A stretch of 64,000 bases of DNA from Pseudomonas tructae (GCF_004214895.1 NZ_CP035952.1:2862501-2926500), one strand, 5' to 3'. Positions 1-9,042 are shown, counted from the first letter of the stretch. Translations and numbers: made by a program. Notes: generated from the sequence alone by a model not told the origin.

Positions 1-131
1 GTGGTTGTCGATTCCCCGCAAGCAGGCTCGGGGCTCATGGCGTCGTTGATCGCTGATGCCAGGGCTTCTGCCAGACGCGCGTTTTCTTTGAGGTCACCCG
101 TGTCTGGCTGGTGGTCAGCGCAATGATGCAT
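1..131 (-). CDS. possible partial unknown gene at window edge
   Basis: On the minus strand a frame is open from about position 170 to the window edge. It has an ATG at 131 preceded by an AGAGG-like ribosome site, and it encodes a short acidic Ala/Glu-rich helical stretch. I do not recognise it. The gene, if real, would continue beyond position 1. Nothing else supports it, and the stretch from 132 to 274 holds no gene that I can defend. Confidence 0.2.
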   Translation of the reverse strand, partial: MHHCADHQPDTGDLKENARLAEALASAINDAMSPEPACGESTT

Positions 132-274
132 GAGCGCCTCTGCGCCATACCAGTTCAAACTCGATCAGCACGCCTATGCCCTCATACAGAAAAAGCCCCT
201 GAGGCGGTCTCAGGATGCAGGGAGTCGATCCGACAGCGTGTGGCAGTTGTCTCAGTGGCGCGTAGAGTGGACGA

Positions 275-1642
275 TCAATCCAGTTTGAATCCCATCTGTC
301 CACCGGTCACTTGGCTCGCGTTTGCTGCGGGGATGTCCTCAGATTTCCCACGTGCCAGCGACTGGAAGCGCACCGGGTTAGTCAGCTTTTGAACTCGACC
401 CTCATCGACTGATTGTTTGAGCCATTCGCTGATCTGTTTCTTGGAAATGCTCCAGCGCTCGCTCAGCTCATCGGCGGTTTCAGGGCCGTCCAGACATGCC
501 ATTTTTCGCAGAAAGAATTGATAAAAACTCAGCTCACCAACGTCGGTAGCCTGAGTTGAGGCCAAGCTCGAATCTTCATTGATCAGATCCTCTCTGGTGG
601 GGGGATGCTGTACCGTGTCGTCCTCAACGGGAGCCATTTTGGCGGGCTCTTCCTTCGTGATCAAAACGCTATGGTCGGCAGGTGCTGACCCGGACACGAG
701 GTCTTGTTCAGGCTCGGACTTAGCTTGAGCATTCAGCCTGTGGACATCGACATGCGCCGCTGAAGACTCCAGCCATTGCGCGCCTTGCGACACCAACGCG
801 AAATTTCCAGATTCCGGATTTGCATCCTGCTTTACCCACAAGGGTACCCAAGCTTTTTTCAGGTTTTCGATAGCACCGTTCCAAGTTCCGCCTTTGGTTT
901 CGGAGCGAACCACCACTGCGGCCTGGCTCATACAGTAAATGTATTTGTTCCGGGCCATGGCGTTGCCGGCGTTGAATCCTGCCTCGGGGAAAAATGGTGA
1001 AACCAGCACTAGGTTGTTGTTCATCAGCCCATCGCGCCATTTGCTGGATAGCGCTGCCGATAACAGGCTATCCGCCATAATGCCGATGACGGTTCCTTCC
1101 TGTTTCAATCCGCCCTGCATCGCAGCCTCATCGACGCCCCGCGCGCCACCTGAGACGACGGTCATTCCGGCCATCGCTATCCTCTTACCAAGAGAGGAGG
1201 CATAGGCAAGGTCGGCATCATCCGCCTTGCGCGCTCCGACGACACTGATACCGCGTTTATTGAGCAGTCGCGGATTTCCACAGCCGAAGAGTACTGGCGG
1301 CGCGGTGTTACGTAGATGGTGCTTGAGCGCCTTCGGATAGTCGGCGTCAGATCGAGTCAGCACCCACAATCCAGCCCGGTTCCACTTCTCCAGCGCTAAT
1401 GCCAGTGCATGGCCGCGCTCAAGCAACTGCTCAACGCGGTTCAGCGGTATTTTGTCATCCTGCCACCCCTCAAGCACCACGTGTGGATCAGCCGTCACCA
1501 GCTCTGCAGGCGTCTTCCCATGAGCGTTGAGCCATTGAGCAAATCGTCCCCATTCCGTTGGGGAGAGCGGTTTGGCGCCACCGACAGATTTTGAGAAGTG
1601 AGACGTCAACAGGAGGATCGACTGAGTATTGGTATTTATCAT
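275..1642 (-). CDS. DprA/Smf-like protein with C-terminal winged helix
   Basis: This 455-residue protein has a DprA/Smf Rossmann core. Residues 131-230 carry GISVVGAR followed by the nucleotide/ssDNA-binding hallmark SGGARGVD (164-171). A helical N-terminal segment precedes the core. An acidic linker (about 300-365) and a winged-helix-like end (about 370-440) follow. DprA proteins bind single-stranded DNA and load RecA. DprA paralogues also act as the antitoxin half (ShosA) of ShosTA defence pairs. The ATG at 1642 overlaps the stop of the upstream RecQ-phosphoribosyltransferase gene by four bases (ATGA), so the two are translationally coupled. The true housekeeping dprA of Pseudomonas lies elsewhere, so this is an accessory copy. 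Its role as antitoxin or regulator is inferred from the partner gene. Confidence 0.85.
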   Translation of the reverse strand: MINTNTQSILLLTSHFSKSVGGAKPLSPTEWGRFAQWLNAHGKTPAELVTADPHVVLEGWQDDKIPLNRVEQLLERGHALALALEKWNRAGLWVLTRSDADYPKALKHHLRNTAPPVLFGCGNPRLLNKRGISVVGARKADDADLAYASSLGKRIAMAGMTVVSGGARGVDEAAMQGGLKQEGTVIGIMADSLLSAALSSKWRDGLMNNNLVLVSPFFPEAGFNAGNAMARNKYIYCMSQAAVVVRSETKGGTWNGAIENLKKAWVPLWVKQDANPESGNFALVSQGAQWLESSAAHVDVHRLNAQAKSEPEQDLVSGSAPADHSVLITKEEPAKMAPVEDDTVQHPPTREDLINEDSSLASTQATDVGELSFYQFFLRKMACLDGPETADELSERWSISKKQISEWLKQSVDEGRVQKLTNPVRFQSLARGKSEDIPAANASQVTGGQMGFKLD

Positions 1643-3735
1643 GCGTTGCTTGCCGTAGATGAGATTGCCAGCGGATAGACTAGGTCGCTGCCCGCTTGCT
1701 TGAGCAGTGCAGCAATGACGGTCATCGTCCAGCCTGAGTCGATCATGTCATCAACCAGCAGCACTGGGCCAGCGGGAATGCTCGCATTTACCGCGAACAC
1801 ACCATCTAGGTTACGGCACTGATGGAAGCGATTGTTCTGCCACTTTTGTGGCTCGTTTTCTTTCACCTTGGTCACACAGTTGACGAAGGGAATTCCTAGC
1901 GTATTCGCCAAGCGCTGAGCAAAGTCAGGTACCAACGTTGGATGCCCCAAAGACGGCACGCAGCACAACCAGGTAGGCTTGGGGTTGGGCTGCCAGCGAG
2001 ACTGGATCATCTCAGCCATGGCGGTAACCAGAGCATCGTCAAAGTAGCCACGTTCCTTACCGTTAGCCGCCAACTCTCCCCACCCTCCATCACGCCATTG
2101 GGATAGTACTCGACCTTCCGTTGCCTGAAGGTTGGCAGGTAAGTTGGTCGGGAAGCCGTAGTGCTCAAAGCCTCCCTTGGCGATCTGTTTTTTTGGCTTG
2201 ATCGGAAACTCGGCATGGCGAATGAAGGTTGCCGCTTGATGCACCAGTCGGCTGTCTACCTGACTTGATACTAGCTCCCTGCCCAGGCAGCGCTCACACT
2301 TCCCGCAAGCACTATCTTCAGGGTCATCCAATGCGTGTCGTAGGAACGCCATCAGACAGCCAGGTTCACTCAAGTATGCCTGAACCTGTTGCCATTCATG
2401 CTCCCGCAGCCCGGTCAGCCTGTTGATACGGTTCTCATCCAATTCGTAGTGAACTGGGGTACGCAGCCACTTGCTTTCGTGTTTGATGAGCGGCGCCGGG
2501 CTTTCGACGCTCAGAAGCTTGAGGATTTTTTCTATCTGCCCGTGGGAAAGATTGCTGTGCTCCTCCAGCTCACGAATCGTCAGCCCATTGGACTGAGCCA
2601 AGACACGGAGTAAATGGTTGACTTGCCTAGGCGGCGGGAAAGCTGCGCGTCTGAAAAAATCATGAATCTGTTCGTCTTCTTCCCCGGACATCAGCAAGCC
2701 TAGAGAATGATCGATCGCCCGTCCTGCTCGGCCGACCTGTTGGTAGTACGCGACAATTGAACTCGGCGCTTGGTAGTGAATGACGAAGCCCAGATCGGGT
2801 TTGTCATATCCCATACCCAGCGCAGTGGTCGCCACGAGTACCTTGAGATTGTTGGCAAGCAGTTGGTCTTCCAGGTATTGGCGATATTGATCGCTATTGG
2901 CAAAGTCGGAGTTGGCTACGTCGCTGTGATAGGGCGCGGCATTGATTCCATTAGCACGAAGCCAGCGCGCGACTTGCTCACTATCGCGCTGGGTGAGCGC
3001 ATAAACGATGCCCGTCCCTGGTAAGGTTGGGATGGTCTGGGCGAGCCAGGCCAGACGGCTAGCTTGATCCGGCATGGTCAAGTTTTGCAGCGACAAGCTT
3101 TCACGTGTCAGGGGGCCTCGGACGATGTGGATGTCACCAAACTGGGCGCGGATATCGTTCACCACCCGCGTGTTTGCCGTCGCAGTCGTGCCCAAAAGTG
3201 GCGTGTTGGCAGGTAGGAAACGCAGAATGTTGACTATGCGTCGGTAATCGGGCCGGAAATCATGTCCCCAGTCGGAAATACAGTGTGCTTCGTCAATGAC
3301 CATCAAGCCGATACGATCTGCGATGGGCTGCAGAATATCTTCCATAAAATCGTCGTTTGCCAGTCGCTCCGGCGAGATCAGCAAGCAGTCCACCCGGTTG
3401 GCGAGTACGTCCTGGCGGGCCTGTTCCCATTGCTGAGTGTTGGTGGAATTGATGGTGACGGCATTTACACCGATTCGGCGAGCCGCCTCGATCTGGTTGC
3501 GCATCAAAGCTAGCAAAGGGGAGATAATGATCGTCGGGCCTTGCCCGCGATCGCGCAGTATTCGAGTACTGATGAAGTACACAGAGCTTTTGCCCCAGCC
3601 GGTGCGCTGAACGACCAGCAGCTTTTGGCGGTGGTTAATCAAGGCATCAATCGCCTCCCATTGGCCGTCCCTGAATACAGCAGCCTCGTTGTCGACGGCG
3701 ACTTTTAAGAGTTTCTCAGCATCATTCCTTCGCAT
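1639..3735 (-). CDS. RecQ-family helicase fused to ComF-like phosphoribosyltransferase
   Basis: This 698-residue fusion starts with a RecQ-type SF2 helicase: Walker A TGWGKS at 45-50, DEAH at 148-151 and motif VI QQVGRAGRA at 332-340. A RecQ-like cysteine cluster (CGKCERC, 477-483) follows. From about 585 to 690 there is a type I phosphoribosyltransferase domain with the PRPP loop VDDMIDSGWT at 661-670, as in ComFC. A good AAGGAA ribosome site precedes the ATG. The next gene is a coupled DprA-like protein. Helicase, ComF-type PRTase and DprA are also the three themes of natural competence, but here they sit in an island beside another conflict system. A PRTase paired with DprA is the composition of the ShosT/ShosA toxin-antitoxin defence pair. 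I infer that this is a helicase-fused relative. Confidence 0.85.
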   Translation of the reverse strand: MRRNDAEKLLKVAVDNEAAVFRDGQWEAIDALINHRQKLLVVQRTGWGKSSVYFISTRILRDRGQGPTIIISPLLALMRNQIEAARRIGVNAVTINSTNTQQWEQARQDVLANRVDCLLISPERLANDDFMEDILQPIADRIGLMVIDEAHCISDWGHDFRPDYRRIVNILRFLPANTPLLGTTATANTRVVNDIRAQFGDIHIVRGPLTRESLSLQNLTMPDQASRLAWLAQTIPTLPGTGIVYALTQRDSEQVARWLRANGINAAPYHSDVANSDFANSDQYRQYLEDQLLANNLKVLVATTALGMGYDKPDLGFVIHYQAPSSIVAYYQQVGRAGRAIDHSLGLLMSGEEDEQIHDFFRRAAFPPPRQVNHLLRVLAQSNGLTIRELEEHSNLSHGQIEKILKLLSVESPAPLIKHESKWLRTPVHYELDENRINRLTGLREHEWQQVQAYLSEPGCLMAFLRHALDDPEDSACGKCERCLGRELVSSQVDSRLVHQAATFIRHAEFPIKPKKQIAKGGFEHYGFPTNLPANLQATEGRVLSQWRDGGWGELAANGKERGYFDDALVTAMAEMIQSRWQPNPKPTWLCCVPSLGHPTLVPDFAQRLANTLGIPFVNCVTKVKENEPQKWQNNRFHQCRNLDGVFAVNASIPAGPVLLVDDMIDSGWTMTVIAALLKQAGSDLVYPLAISSTASNA

Positions 3736-4034
3736 CGATTATTTCCTTCTTCATCAATCCTTCCCAAGACATGACGTCCCGGTTCCATTGGGCAGAACTT
3801 TCAATACGATTTGAGCGTAATTTTGCTGTAGCGGTTAGCGACCTTGTTTGTGAAACAATCCTGCGGTCTCTCTGCTGAACTCGCTGATTACGGATGGGCG
3901 TCTGTACAGCTTCCATTACGCAGAACAGCCTATGGAAAAGGAGTTTATGCTGCAGCGCTGATCCCCCAAACGCGCCGCAACACCCCGTCCTGCTAGGGTA
4001 ACCCGCGCATGCGGCGGCCATCTTCTTGTCGCTA
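3736..4034. other. 299-bp gap between two defence operons
   Basis: This gap lies between the stop of the ABC-3C ATPase gene and the start of the RecQ-PRTase gene, both on the minus strand. I find no convincing protein; the one long frame has no family likeness. It probably holds the end of the upstream transcript and a promoter for the RecQ-PRTase/DprA pair. No LexA box like that of the upstream operon is visible. CTGTACAG near 3902 lacks the 8-bp spacer. Confidence 0.5.
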
Positions 4035-6038
4035 TTACTCGTCGGCGATGAAGCCTCGTGTCCTCCACGTGGCCCGTACATAGTCCGGGAATTTATAGCC
4101 TTCGCCCAAGGTAAGTCGGTCTGCGTGATCAGAGACGATGATTTGCGGGACTACCTTGGTTTTCTTGCCGGTCTCATCGCAGAACTTCGCCAGTTGAGTG
4201 AACATGTTGGTCACGGCACTCATGTCGGCGTCGACCACGTTTTCACGTTTGGCCTGTTTCGCAAGCTCCTTTGCATCAAAGTCTTCCGCATCATCCAGTG
4301 ACGCAGGGAAGTACACTTGGGTAGGCTGATCAAGGAACAGGATTGGGGGGATCTTGCACCCTTTGTTCGAATGCGCGGCGAACTGGTAATGCAGCGACAT
4401 GAACAAGGCAAGGTGGGAGTACAGCCAGTTCGCCCCACTGCCCATCGAGCGCAGGTAGACCCGAGTGTTCGGGGTCTGCTGGTACCAAAGGTCGAATGTT
4501 TCGATGTCAAAACGCAGCTTCGAGGGCTTGTAGGTTTCTTCGAAATCGAACTGGTTGCCAATTTCACACATCTTGGCGTCGATTTCGGTGCTCAAGGCTT
4601 TGAGCCTGTCTTTGATGTCGTATTTCGCCAGGAGGGCGGCAAGACGATCGACTTCTGCGCGCAGGTTTTTCTCTTGGGTGAGCAGCTCTGATTCAGGTTT
4701 GTCCAATTGCTCTTGAATGGCGATCTCAAGTCGTAGTTTGGCCTTGATTGCCTGCTCGTCGATCGACTTGGACGTCTTGAGCTTGGCAATTTCTTCGTCG
4801 AGAGGCTGGATATCCGCCTGGATGCGACGTAGCTCTGCGTTTACTTTATCGAGATCTTCTTGAATGTTCCTGCGTTCTGCGGCGAAGCTTTCCCGCGCAT
4901 AGGCGGACAACTTGAGCTCATCATTCAGCCAGTCGATCGCGTCTATTAGCTTGTTGGCCTCCATGGCAGGCGTGCTGGTGGCGGCCTCGCACAAGGGGCA
5001 GTGTGCTTCCGATAACTCAATGGAGTCGGGCAAGGTGTCGGCCGTCATGCTCAAGCTGAATTGAGTCGCGGAGGTCAGAGACTCACCGACCAATCTCATC
5101 TGCCCTTGCAGCTTGCGCTTCTCGATGAGCTGAGCGATTCGTTGACTGTGAAGCTCAGCTCGGCGCTTCTCGACCTCATCGGAAAGCACGTCGATTTTTA
5201 CGGCCTGCTCAGAGATTGCCTTTAGCATGGGCACCGGATTGCTGTAGATATATTCCGCCGTTGCGTCGGTCAACGGAAGACCTGCCAGGGTCTTGAACTC
5301 GACCAGATGACGGTTGTAACGAGTGATTACTTTCTCTTTACGCTGTTCTTGCTTGGGAATCTGCGCTTGGACTTTCTTGAGCTCGTACTTGGCAACCTCA
5401 TGATCCCGGTACAGGTCAAAATAGGCCTCATCCACAAGTCCCATCAGGATCTTGAAGTGGTTGATTGCCTGGTCACGTTTTTCCTTCTCGTCGAAACGGT
5501 AGAAAATCGCGTGCTTGTTGGCCACCAGGTTCTGATGCTGGAGCATAAAAGAAGAAAAGCTGCGTACTGACGGGGTGGCAGACTTATTACGGCCGGCGGC
5601 TTTCAGGTAGGGGTCTTCGTCGACATTCTCCAGGGTGATCGCAAAGTACCGTCCGAGGCTTTTCTTGAAGTCTGCCAGTGGCATGTAGTGCTTGGGATCG
5701 AAGAACGCCTTGGGTTGCTCTATGAGCTCAAGCAACCGCTCAGGGTCTGAGCCTTGCACTTCAAGCAAAAAGCAGCGATCGGATTTTTTCTTACGGGCGG
5801 CCACGACGAAATAGCTTGGGAATTGCAGAGCGATGAAGAATGTCTCTGCACGTTGGGTGATCGTCCCCACTGGAATGGTGTCCTCGGTGCTGCCGAGGCA
5901 GTAGTCGAAGATCTCCAGGATCGCGCTTTTGCCAGTGGACGACTTGCCCGTGATGACGTTGAGTCCAGGCTCCAGTCGCACCTGGTGAATTTTGTCTTGA
6001 GTGTCGACTACGCCGATGTACCGCAAAAAGCATTTCAT
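4035..6038 (-). CDS. ABC-3C system Rad50-like ATPase (DUF3732)
   Basis: This 667-residue SMC/Rad50-type ATPase has Walker A GKSSTGKS at 31-38. Long coiled-coil arms flank a zinc-hook-like CPLC at 347-350. An ABC-signature-like SMGSGANWL lies at 531-539, and a Walker B/D-loop region LFLDQPTQ at 567-574. The DQPTQ form is typical of the DUF3732 branch. Such ATPases are the motor/sensor of the predicted ABC three-component (ABC-3C) conflict systems, in which an ABC ATPase, a small middle component and a nuclease or other effector are co-encoded. The start overlaps the preceding stop by four bases. The order nuclease, middle component, ATPase and the tight overlaps argue for one complex. The function is inferred from family and context. 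Confidence 0.88.
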   Translation of the reverse strand: MKCFLRYIGVVDTQDKIHQVRLEPGLNVITGKSSTGKSAILEIFDYCLGSTEDTIPVGTITQRAETFFIALQFPSYFVVAARKKKSDRCFLLEVQGSDPERLLELIEQPKAFFDPKHYMPLADFKKSLGRYFAITLENVDEDPYLKAAGRNKSATPSVRSFSSFMLQHQNLVANKHAIFYRFDEKEKRDQAINHFKILMGLVDEAYFDLYRDHEVAKYELKKVQAQIPKQEQRKEKVITRYNRHLVEFKTLAGLPLTDATAEYIYSNPVPMLKAISEQAVKIDVLSDEVEKRRAELHSQRIAQLIEKRKLQGQMRLVGESLTSATQFSLSMTADTLPDSIELSEAHCPLCEAATSTPAMEANKLIDAIDWLNDELKLSAYARESFAAERRNIQEDLDKVNAELRRIQADIQPLDEEIAKLKTSKSIDEQAIKAKLRLEIAIQEQLDKPESELLTQEKNLRAEVDRLAALLAKYDIKDRLKALSTEIDAKMCEIGNQFDFEETYKPSKLRFDIETFDLWYQQTPNTRVYLRSMGSGANWLYSHLALFMSLHYQFAAHSNKGCKIPPILFLDQPTQVYFPASLDDAEDFDAKELAKQAKRENVVDADMSAVTNMFTQLAKFCDETGKKTKVVPQIIVSDHADRLTLGEGYKFPDYVRATWRTRGFIADE

Positions 6039-6496
6039 AGAGACTTGAATCCTAACGTCCTGTAGATGGAAACCACGTCTGCTTCTGCGCAGACCATGGA
6101 CAGCCGGCGGGCGGCTTCGAGCTGTTTGGGGTTGGCATTGCTAGCCTTAACGTCCTTGATGGACCTCACCATCAGATCGTCGGTGAGCTCGATGCTCTTT
6201 TCTGTCTGAAGCACAAGCAGGGCGGCGTTTGTCAGTGATTTGAATTGCTGAGTGTTGTAGGTGAGCCCGACCAGCCGTTTCTGTTCTTTGCATAGCGTGC
6301 GTAGGTTGCTGGTCTTCCTCACGGTTAGCAGGTATTCCTGCATGGCCGGGTACAGCACCATGGGCAGAACCAGATAGCTCAACAGCAAGTCGCGTTTCCG
6401 AGACTTGGAATGGGCAAAGAAATTGTGGATGACCGGCGCCAATGCGATCGGAGAGCGCTGGAGCGTGAAAAGATGCTCGATTGGTTTTGCGCTCAT
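6035..6496 (-). CDS. ABC-3C system middle component
   Basis: This is a 153-residue, mainly helical protein with no catalytic motif that I can see. It has the features of the small 'middle component' of ABC-3C systems, including the N-terminal pattern with a conserved FNPAF/LAPVI-like turn after about 15 residues and a charged helical body. It lies between the nuclease and the DUF3732 ATPase genes and overlaps both by four bases (ATGA). A strong GGAGG ribosome site lies eight bases before the ATG. In the family the middle component is thought to bridge ATPase and effector. That role is predicted, not demonstrated. Confidence 0.75.
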   Translation of the reverse strand: MSAKPIEHLFTLQRSPIALAPVIHNFFAHSKSRKRDLLLSYLVLPMVLYPAMQEYLLTVRKTSNLRTLCKEQKRLVGLTYNTQQFKSLTNAALLVLQTEKSIELTDDLMVRSIKDVKASNANPKQLEAARRLSMVCAEADVVSIYRTLGFKSL

Positions 6497-7695
6497 TTCC
6501 AGAGCCTCCAGTGGAACTCCTTCGCTGGGCTGGCATGCACCGCGTCCGCGAGCATGTGATAGATTCCGTTGCGAAACTCAACGGGCGTGTCTTCAAAGTT
6601 GCGAAATTTCACAACGTCCAAACGACACCTGGAATGATAAAACTTCAAGGATGCCTGCTGAAGCTTGGTGCGGGGCGAGCTTTGGTCGCAGTCGCTCATG
6701 ACTTCAGATCTGTGGGCACTGTGGGTGCGCATGTGATTCTTGCTGTAACCATCCACGTCTTCTTGGGAGGTGGTGCAGTCTTTTATGAGTTCGGCTATGT
6801 ATTCCTGGGCATGCAGCAAATCGGCAGTCGCTTCAAGAATTACATCCTCCTCTCCGCCGATCTCATCCAGCTTCTGGGCATAGGGACGCTCACGCACATC
6901 GAGTATCGCCGCTTCTCGCTCTATCAATTCAGTGTTGACCCGGGGGAACCTCACCGAGCCGATCATGTAGCGGGCGGTTAGCTCAGTGAATTTTCTGTTG
7001 AACTCCGCCGTGGTGAATCGCCAGCCTTCAGTAACTTTGACTGCACTCGTCATGAACCCGAAGAGATCGTTCAGGAAGTCGTCCGTGCGATGCTCATGGA
7101 TGCTTTTCAGATAGGCTTTTTTGTACCTGGAAATCAAGCCGGCTAAGTCTGGCTGTTCGGTAATGATCTTGACTTTGGGGAGCGCATCGATCAACGACCG
7201 GCGCATCTCTTTTGCCATGACCTTGCGCTGCAGCGTCAACGCTTTTGAGGGGGCAGACGGCTTTCCTCCAGCCTCACCTTGTTCGCTGTCTTCACCGGGG
7301 GGCTTTTTATCGAAGCGAGTCTCAGCGTCCTTGAGGATGGCTTCCAATGCGGCCAGACGCTGATCACCGCTCCATTGAGGCCAGCCCTTGATAGCCGTTC
7401 GCTCCCCGTAAGCCTGGGTGGTCAGCAGAATAAGGTTGGCATACTGCGAATGGTCGAATTCTGGCTTTAGCCAGTTATTGAGGGTATTCCAGAAGTTCTC
7501 ATGGCTGTCGGTCAGGCTATCGCTGTATTCCTTTACTTCGATCTGATCTCGGCCTTCGATGGTGACGTCGCCGAATACCTCGATCCAGAGAACATCGTCT
7601 TTATCCAGCGTGTGGCAGTAGTCAATTGCTACGTGGATTTGGTACTTCAGGGCTTCGTAGAGCTTCGTTGCGTCAAAATCTAGCTTCGCGTTCAC
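6493..7695 (-). CDS. ABC-3C effector, Cap4/DUF4297-like nuclease
   Basis: This is the first gene of the three-gene operon. From the chosen GTG it has 400 residues. The N-terminal domain shows a restriction-endonuclease-like core: GDV at 42-44, then QIEVK at 51-55, fitting the D...(E/Q)xK active site of PD-(D/E)XK and Cap4/DUF4297 nucleases. A long helical C-terminal half follows and probably contacts the other components. The reading frame extends to an ATG at 7755, but that ATG has no ribosome site and lies only 23 bases from the LexA box. The GTG at 7695 has GGAG five bases upstream, so I prefer it. The likely job is to cut DNA when the ATPase senses an invader. This is inferred, and the substrate is unknown. 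Confidence 0.78.
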   Translation of the reverse strand: MNAKLDFDATKLYEALKYQIHVAIDYCHTLDKDDVLWIEVFGDVTIEGRDQIEVKEYSDSLTDSHENFWNTLNNWLKPEFDHSQYANLILLTTQAYGERTAIKGWPQWSGDQRLAALEAILKDAETRFDKKPPGEDSEQGEAGGKPSAPSKALTLQRKVMAKEMRRSLIDALPKVKIITEQPDLAGLISRYKKAYLKSIHEHRTDDFLNDLFGFMTSAVKVTEGWRFTTAEFNRKFTELTARYMIGSVRFPRVNTELIEREAAILDVRERPYAQKLDEIGGEEDVILEATADLLHAQEYIAELIKDCTTSQEDVDGYSKNHMRTHSAHRSEVMSDCDQSSPRTKLQQASLKFYHSRCRLDVVKFRNFEDTPVEFRNGIYHMLADAVHASPAKEFHWRLWK

Positions 7696-7778
7696 AGCTA
7701 CTCCAATCCAATCTTGGATAAACAAGATAGACCAGCGAGGAGCTAATTTCGCCATCCTGGCCGGTAGAATTCACGATA

Positions 7779-7794
7779 CTGTATTTATATACAG
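7779..7794 (-). promoter_or_regulatory. LexA (SOS) box at ABC-3C promoter
   Basis: CTGT-ATTTATAT-ACAG is a perfect match to the CTGT-N8-ACAG LexA operator with an AT-rich spacer. Read on the minus strand it contains a TATAAA -10-like hexamer, so bound LexA would block the ABC-3C operon promoter. It lies 84 bp before the preferred GTG start. Confidence 0.85.
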
Positions 7795-7845
7795 ATAAAT
7801 GCAGTTCGTAATAATCTTACCAATGTGGGATAGCTAAGCGCCATC

Positions 7846-8690
7846 TTGCTAATTCAACTGCGCCGGCCTCTGCTGAAGTGGCTGGATGCGGGGCTGGGCC
7901 AAAACGAGCAACTGCCCCGGGCCATGTTTGGATGCCTCAGGGGCGCCGAACTCAACAAGGACTTGGCTGATGCAGCCGAGAAGCATCCCGTGGCGCTGTT
8001 CACCCGGGCGATCCTCGGCCTGACTGGCGATCAGGCCGGATCACCGACCCCCGAGCATGTCTGCGCGGCCTTCCGCCATTTACTGGAGGCCGCCAGCGAC
8101 CGGTATGCGGACGACAGCGACATCACCCAGGACGAAGTGGCCTTGCAATGGGAGCCGCTTCTGGCCCGCCTGCAGGATGAATATGCCCACCAGAAGGGTG
8201 GTTTCGCCGCTTGATGTATGGCGGCACGGAGCAGTCCACCCGCCGCCTGTTGCAGATGGCCTTCAATCGCCCCGACAGCTTCCCCCGGGTGCTGTTGGCC
8301 CAGTCGGCCGTCGATCGCGAAGGTCTCAACCTGCACCTGGCCTGCCACACCGTGATTCTCATGCACCCGGATTGGAACCCCGGCGTGGTCGAGCAGCACA
8401 TCGGCCGGGTCGATCGGGTGGGCAGTCACTGGAGTCGCCAACTGGACGAAGCGTTGGAGCGGGGTACTCCAGCGGCGGAGCTACCACGCATTGATGTGCA
8501 TCCGGTGATCTTCCGAGGGAACTACGATGAACATAACTGGCAGGTTTTATTGGAGCGGTGGGATGACCTGCGTGCTCAGTTAGATGGCGAGGTGATCCCT
8601 GCACGAGAGGCTGAGAGAGATTTGGAGTATGAGAAAGTGTTGGCGGATTTGCAGGTTAGCGCGCCTTGCTTTTCTCCGTTACGGCGATAA
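7846..8690 (+). pseudogene. C-terminal remnant of SNF2/DEAD-type helicase, frameshifted
   Basis: Two plus-strand frames (7846-8214 and 8211-8690) read as one protein if joined at about 8205-8215. The second contains helicase C-terminal motifs V and VI (REGLNLH, then EQHIGRVDRVGS), typical of large SNF2/RapA-like helicases of phage-defence and restriction loci. The N-terminal ATPase half, including Walker A and DEAH, is absent. The gene is therefore both truncated and frameshifted. It is divergent from the ABC-3C operon and begins close to its promoter. It is probably debris from an earlier defence cassette. Confidence 0.75.
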
Positions 8691-8774
8691 ATGCAGACTG
8701 TCATCGCGACGATGTGATGGTCAGGATATTGCCCAGATGTTTGTCAGTTTGCGGGCCGCGTCTACAGGACAACA

Positions 8775-8987
8775 ATGACCAGAGGGTGTTTGGTGACCCG
8801 CCTCAAAGCCGATCGCCTGCACCACAGCGGCTGCCTAGAAGACATCGACTACCGCAGCGCTCGCGAGCGGGCCAAGGCCCTGATCCTGTAACTGAACAGG
8901 GGCCAGAGGCTGCGCGATGGGTTGAATCGATAATCGGCGGCCAGATCGGAGTGGGGGAAACCTCGCTCGACTGCGCACTTGCCCACT
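8775..8987 (+). pseudogene. istB (IS21 helper ATPase) fragment
   Basis: An ATG-led frame (8775-8891) reads like the IstB N-terminal region, with CLEDIDYRSAR. After a premature stop and a frame change, the sequence resembles the IstB P-loop segment (LRDGLN, then GVGETSLDCALAH, where intact proteins have GVGKT/S). Several substitutions, including loss of the Walker lysine, show long decay. No istA or IS21 ends remain. Confidence 0.65.
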
Positions 8988-9042
8988 AGGCCCGTAGGGT
9001 TGGCTACAATGTGCGTTACTTACGCGTAGCACCTACAAACAC

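Noticed and set aside
3901..3912. CTGTACAG as a second LexA box before the RecQ-PRTase gene
   Set aside because: The half-sites touch, without the required 8-bp spacer.
3722..4081. 119-codon minus-strand frame across the gap between the two defence operons
   Set aside because: It overlaps both neighbouring genes, has no ribosome site or family likeness, and its composition looks random.
8211..8690. functional helicase gene
   Set aside because: Only motifs V and VI remain; the ATPase half is missing and the frame is broken near 8210.
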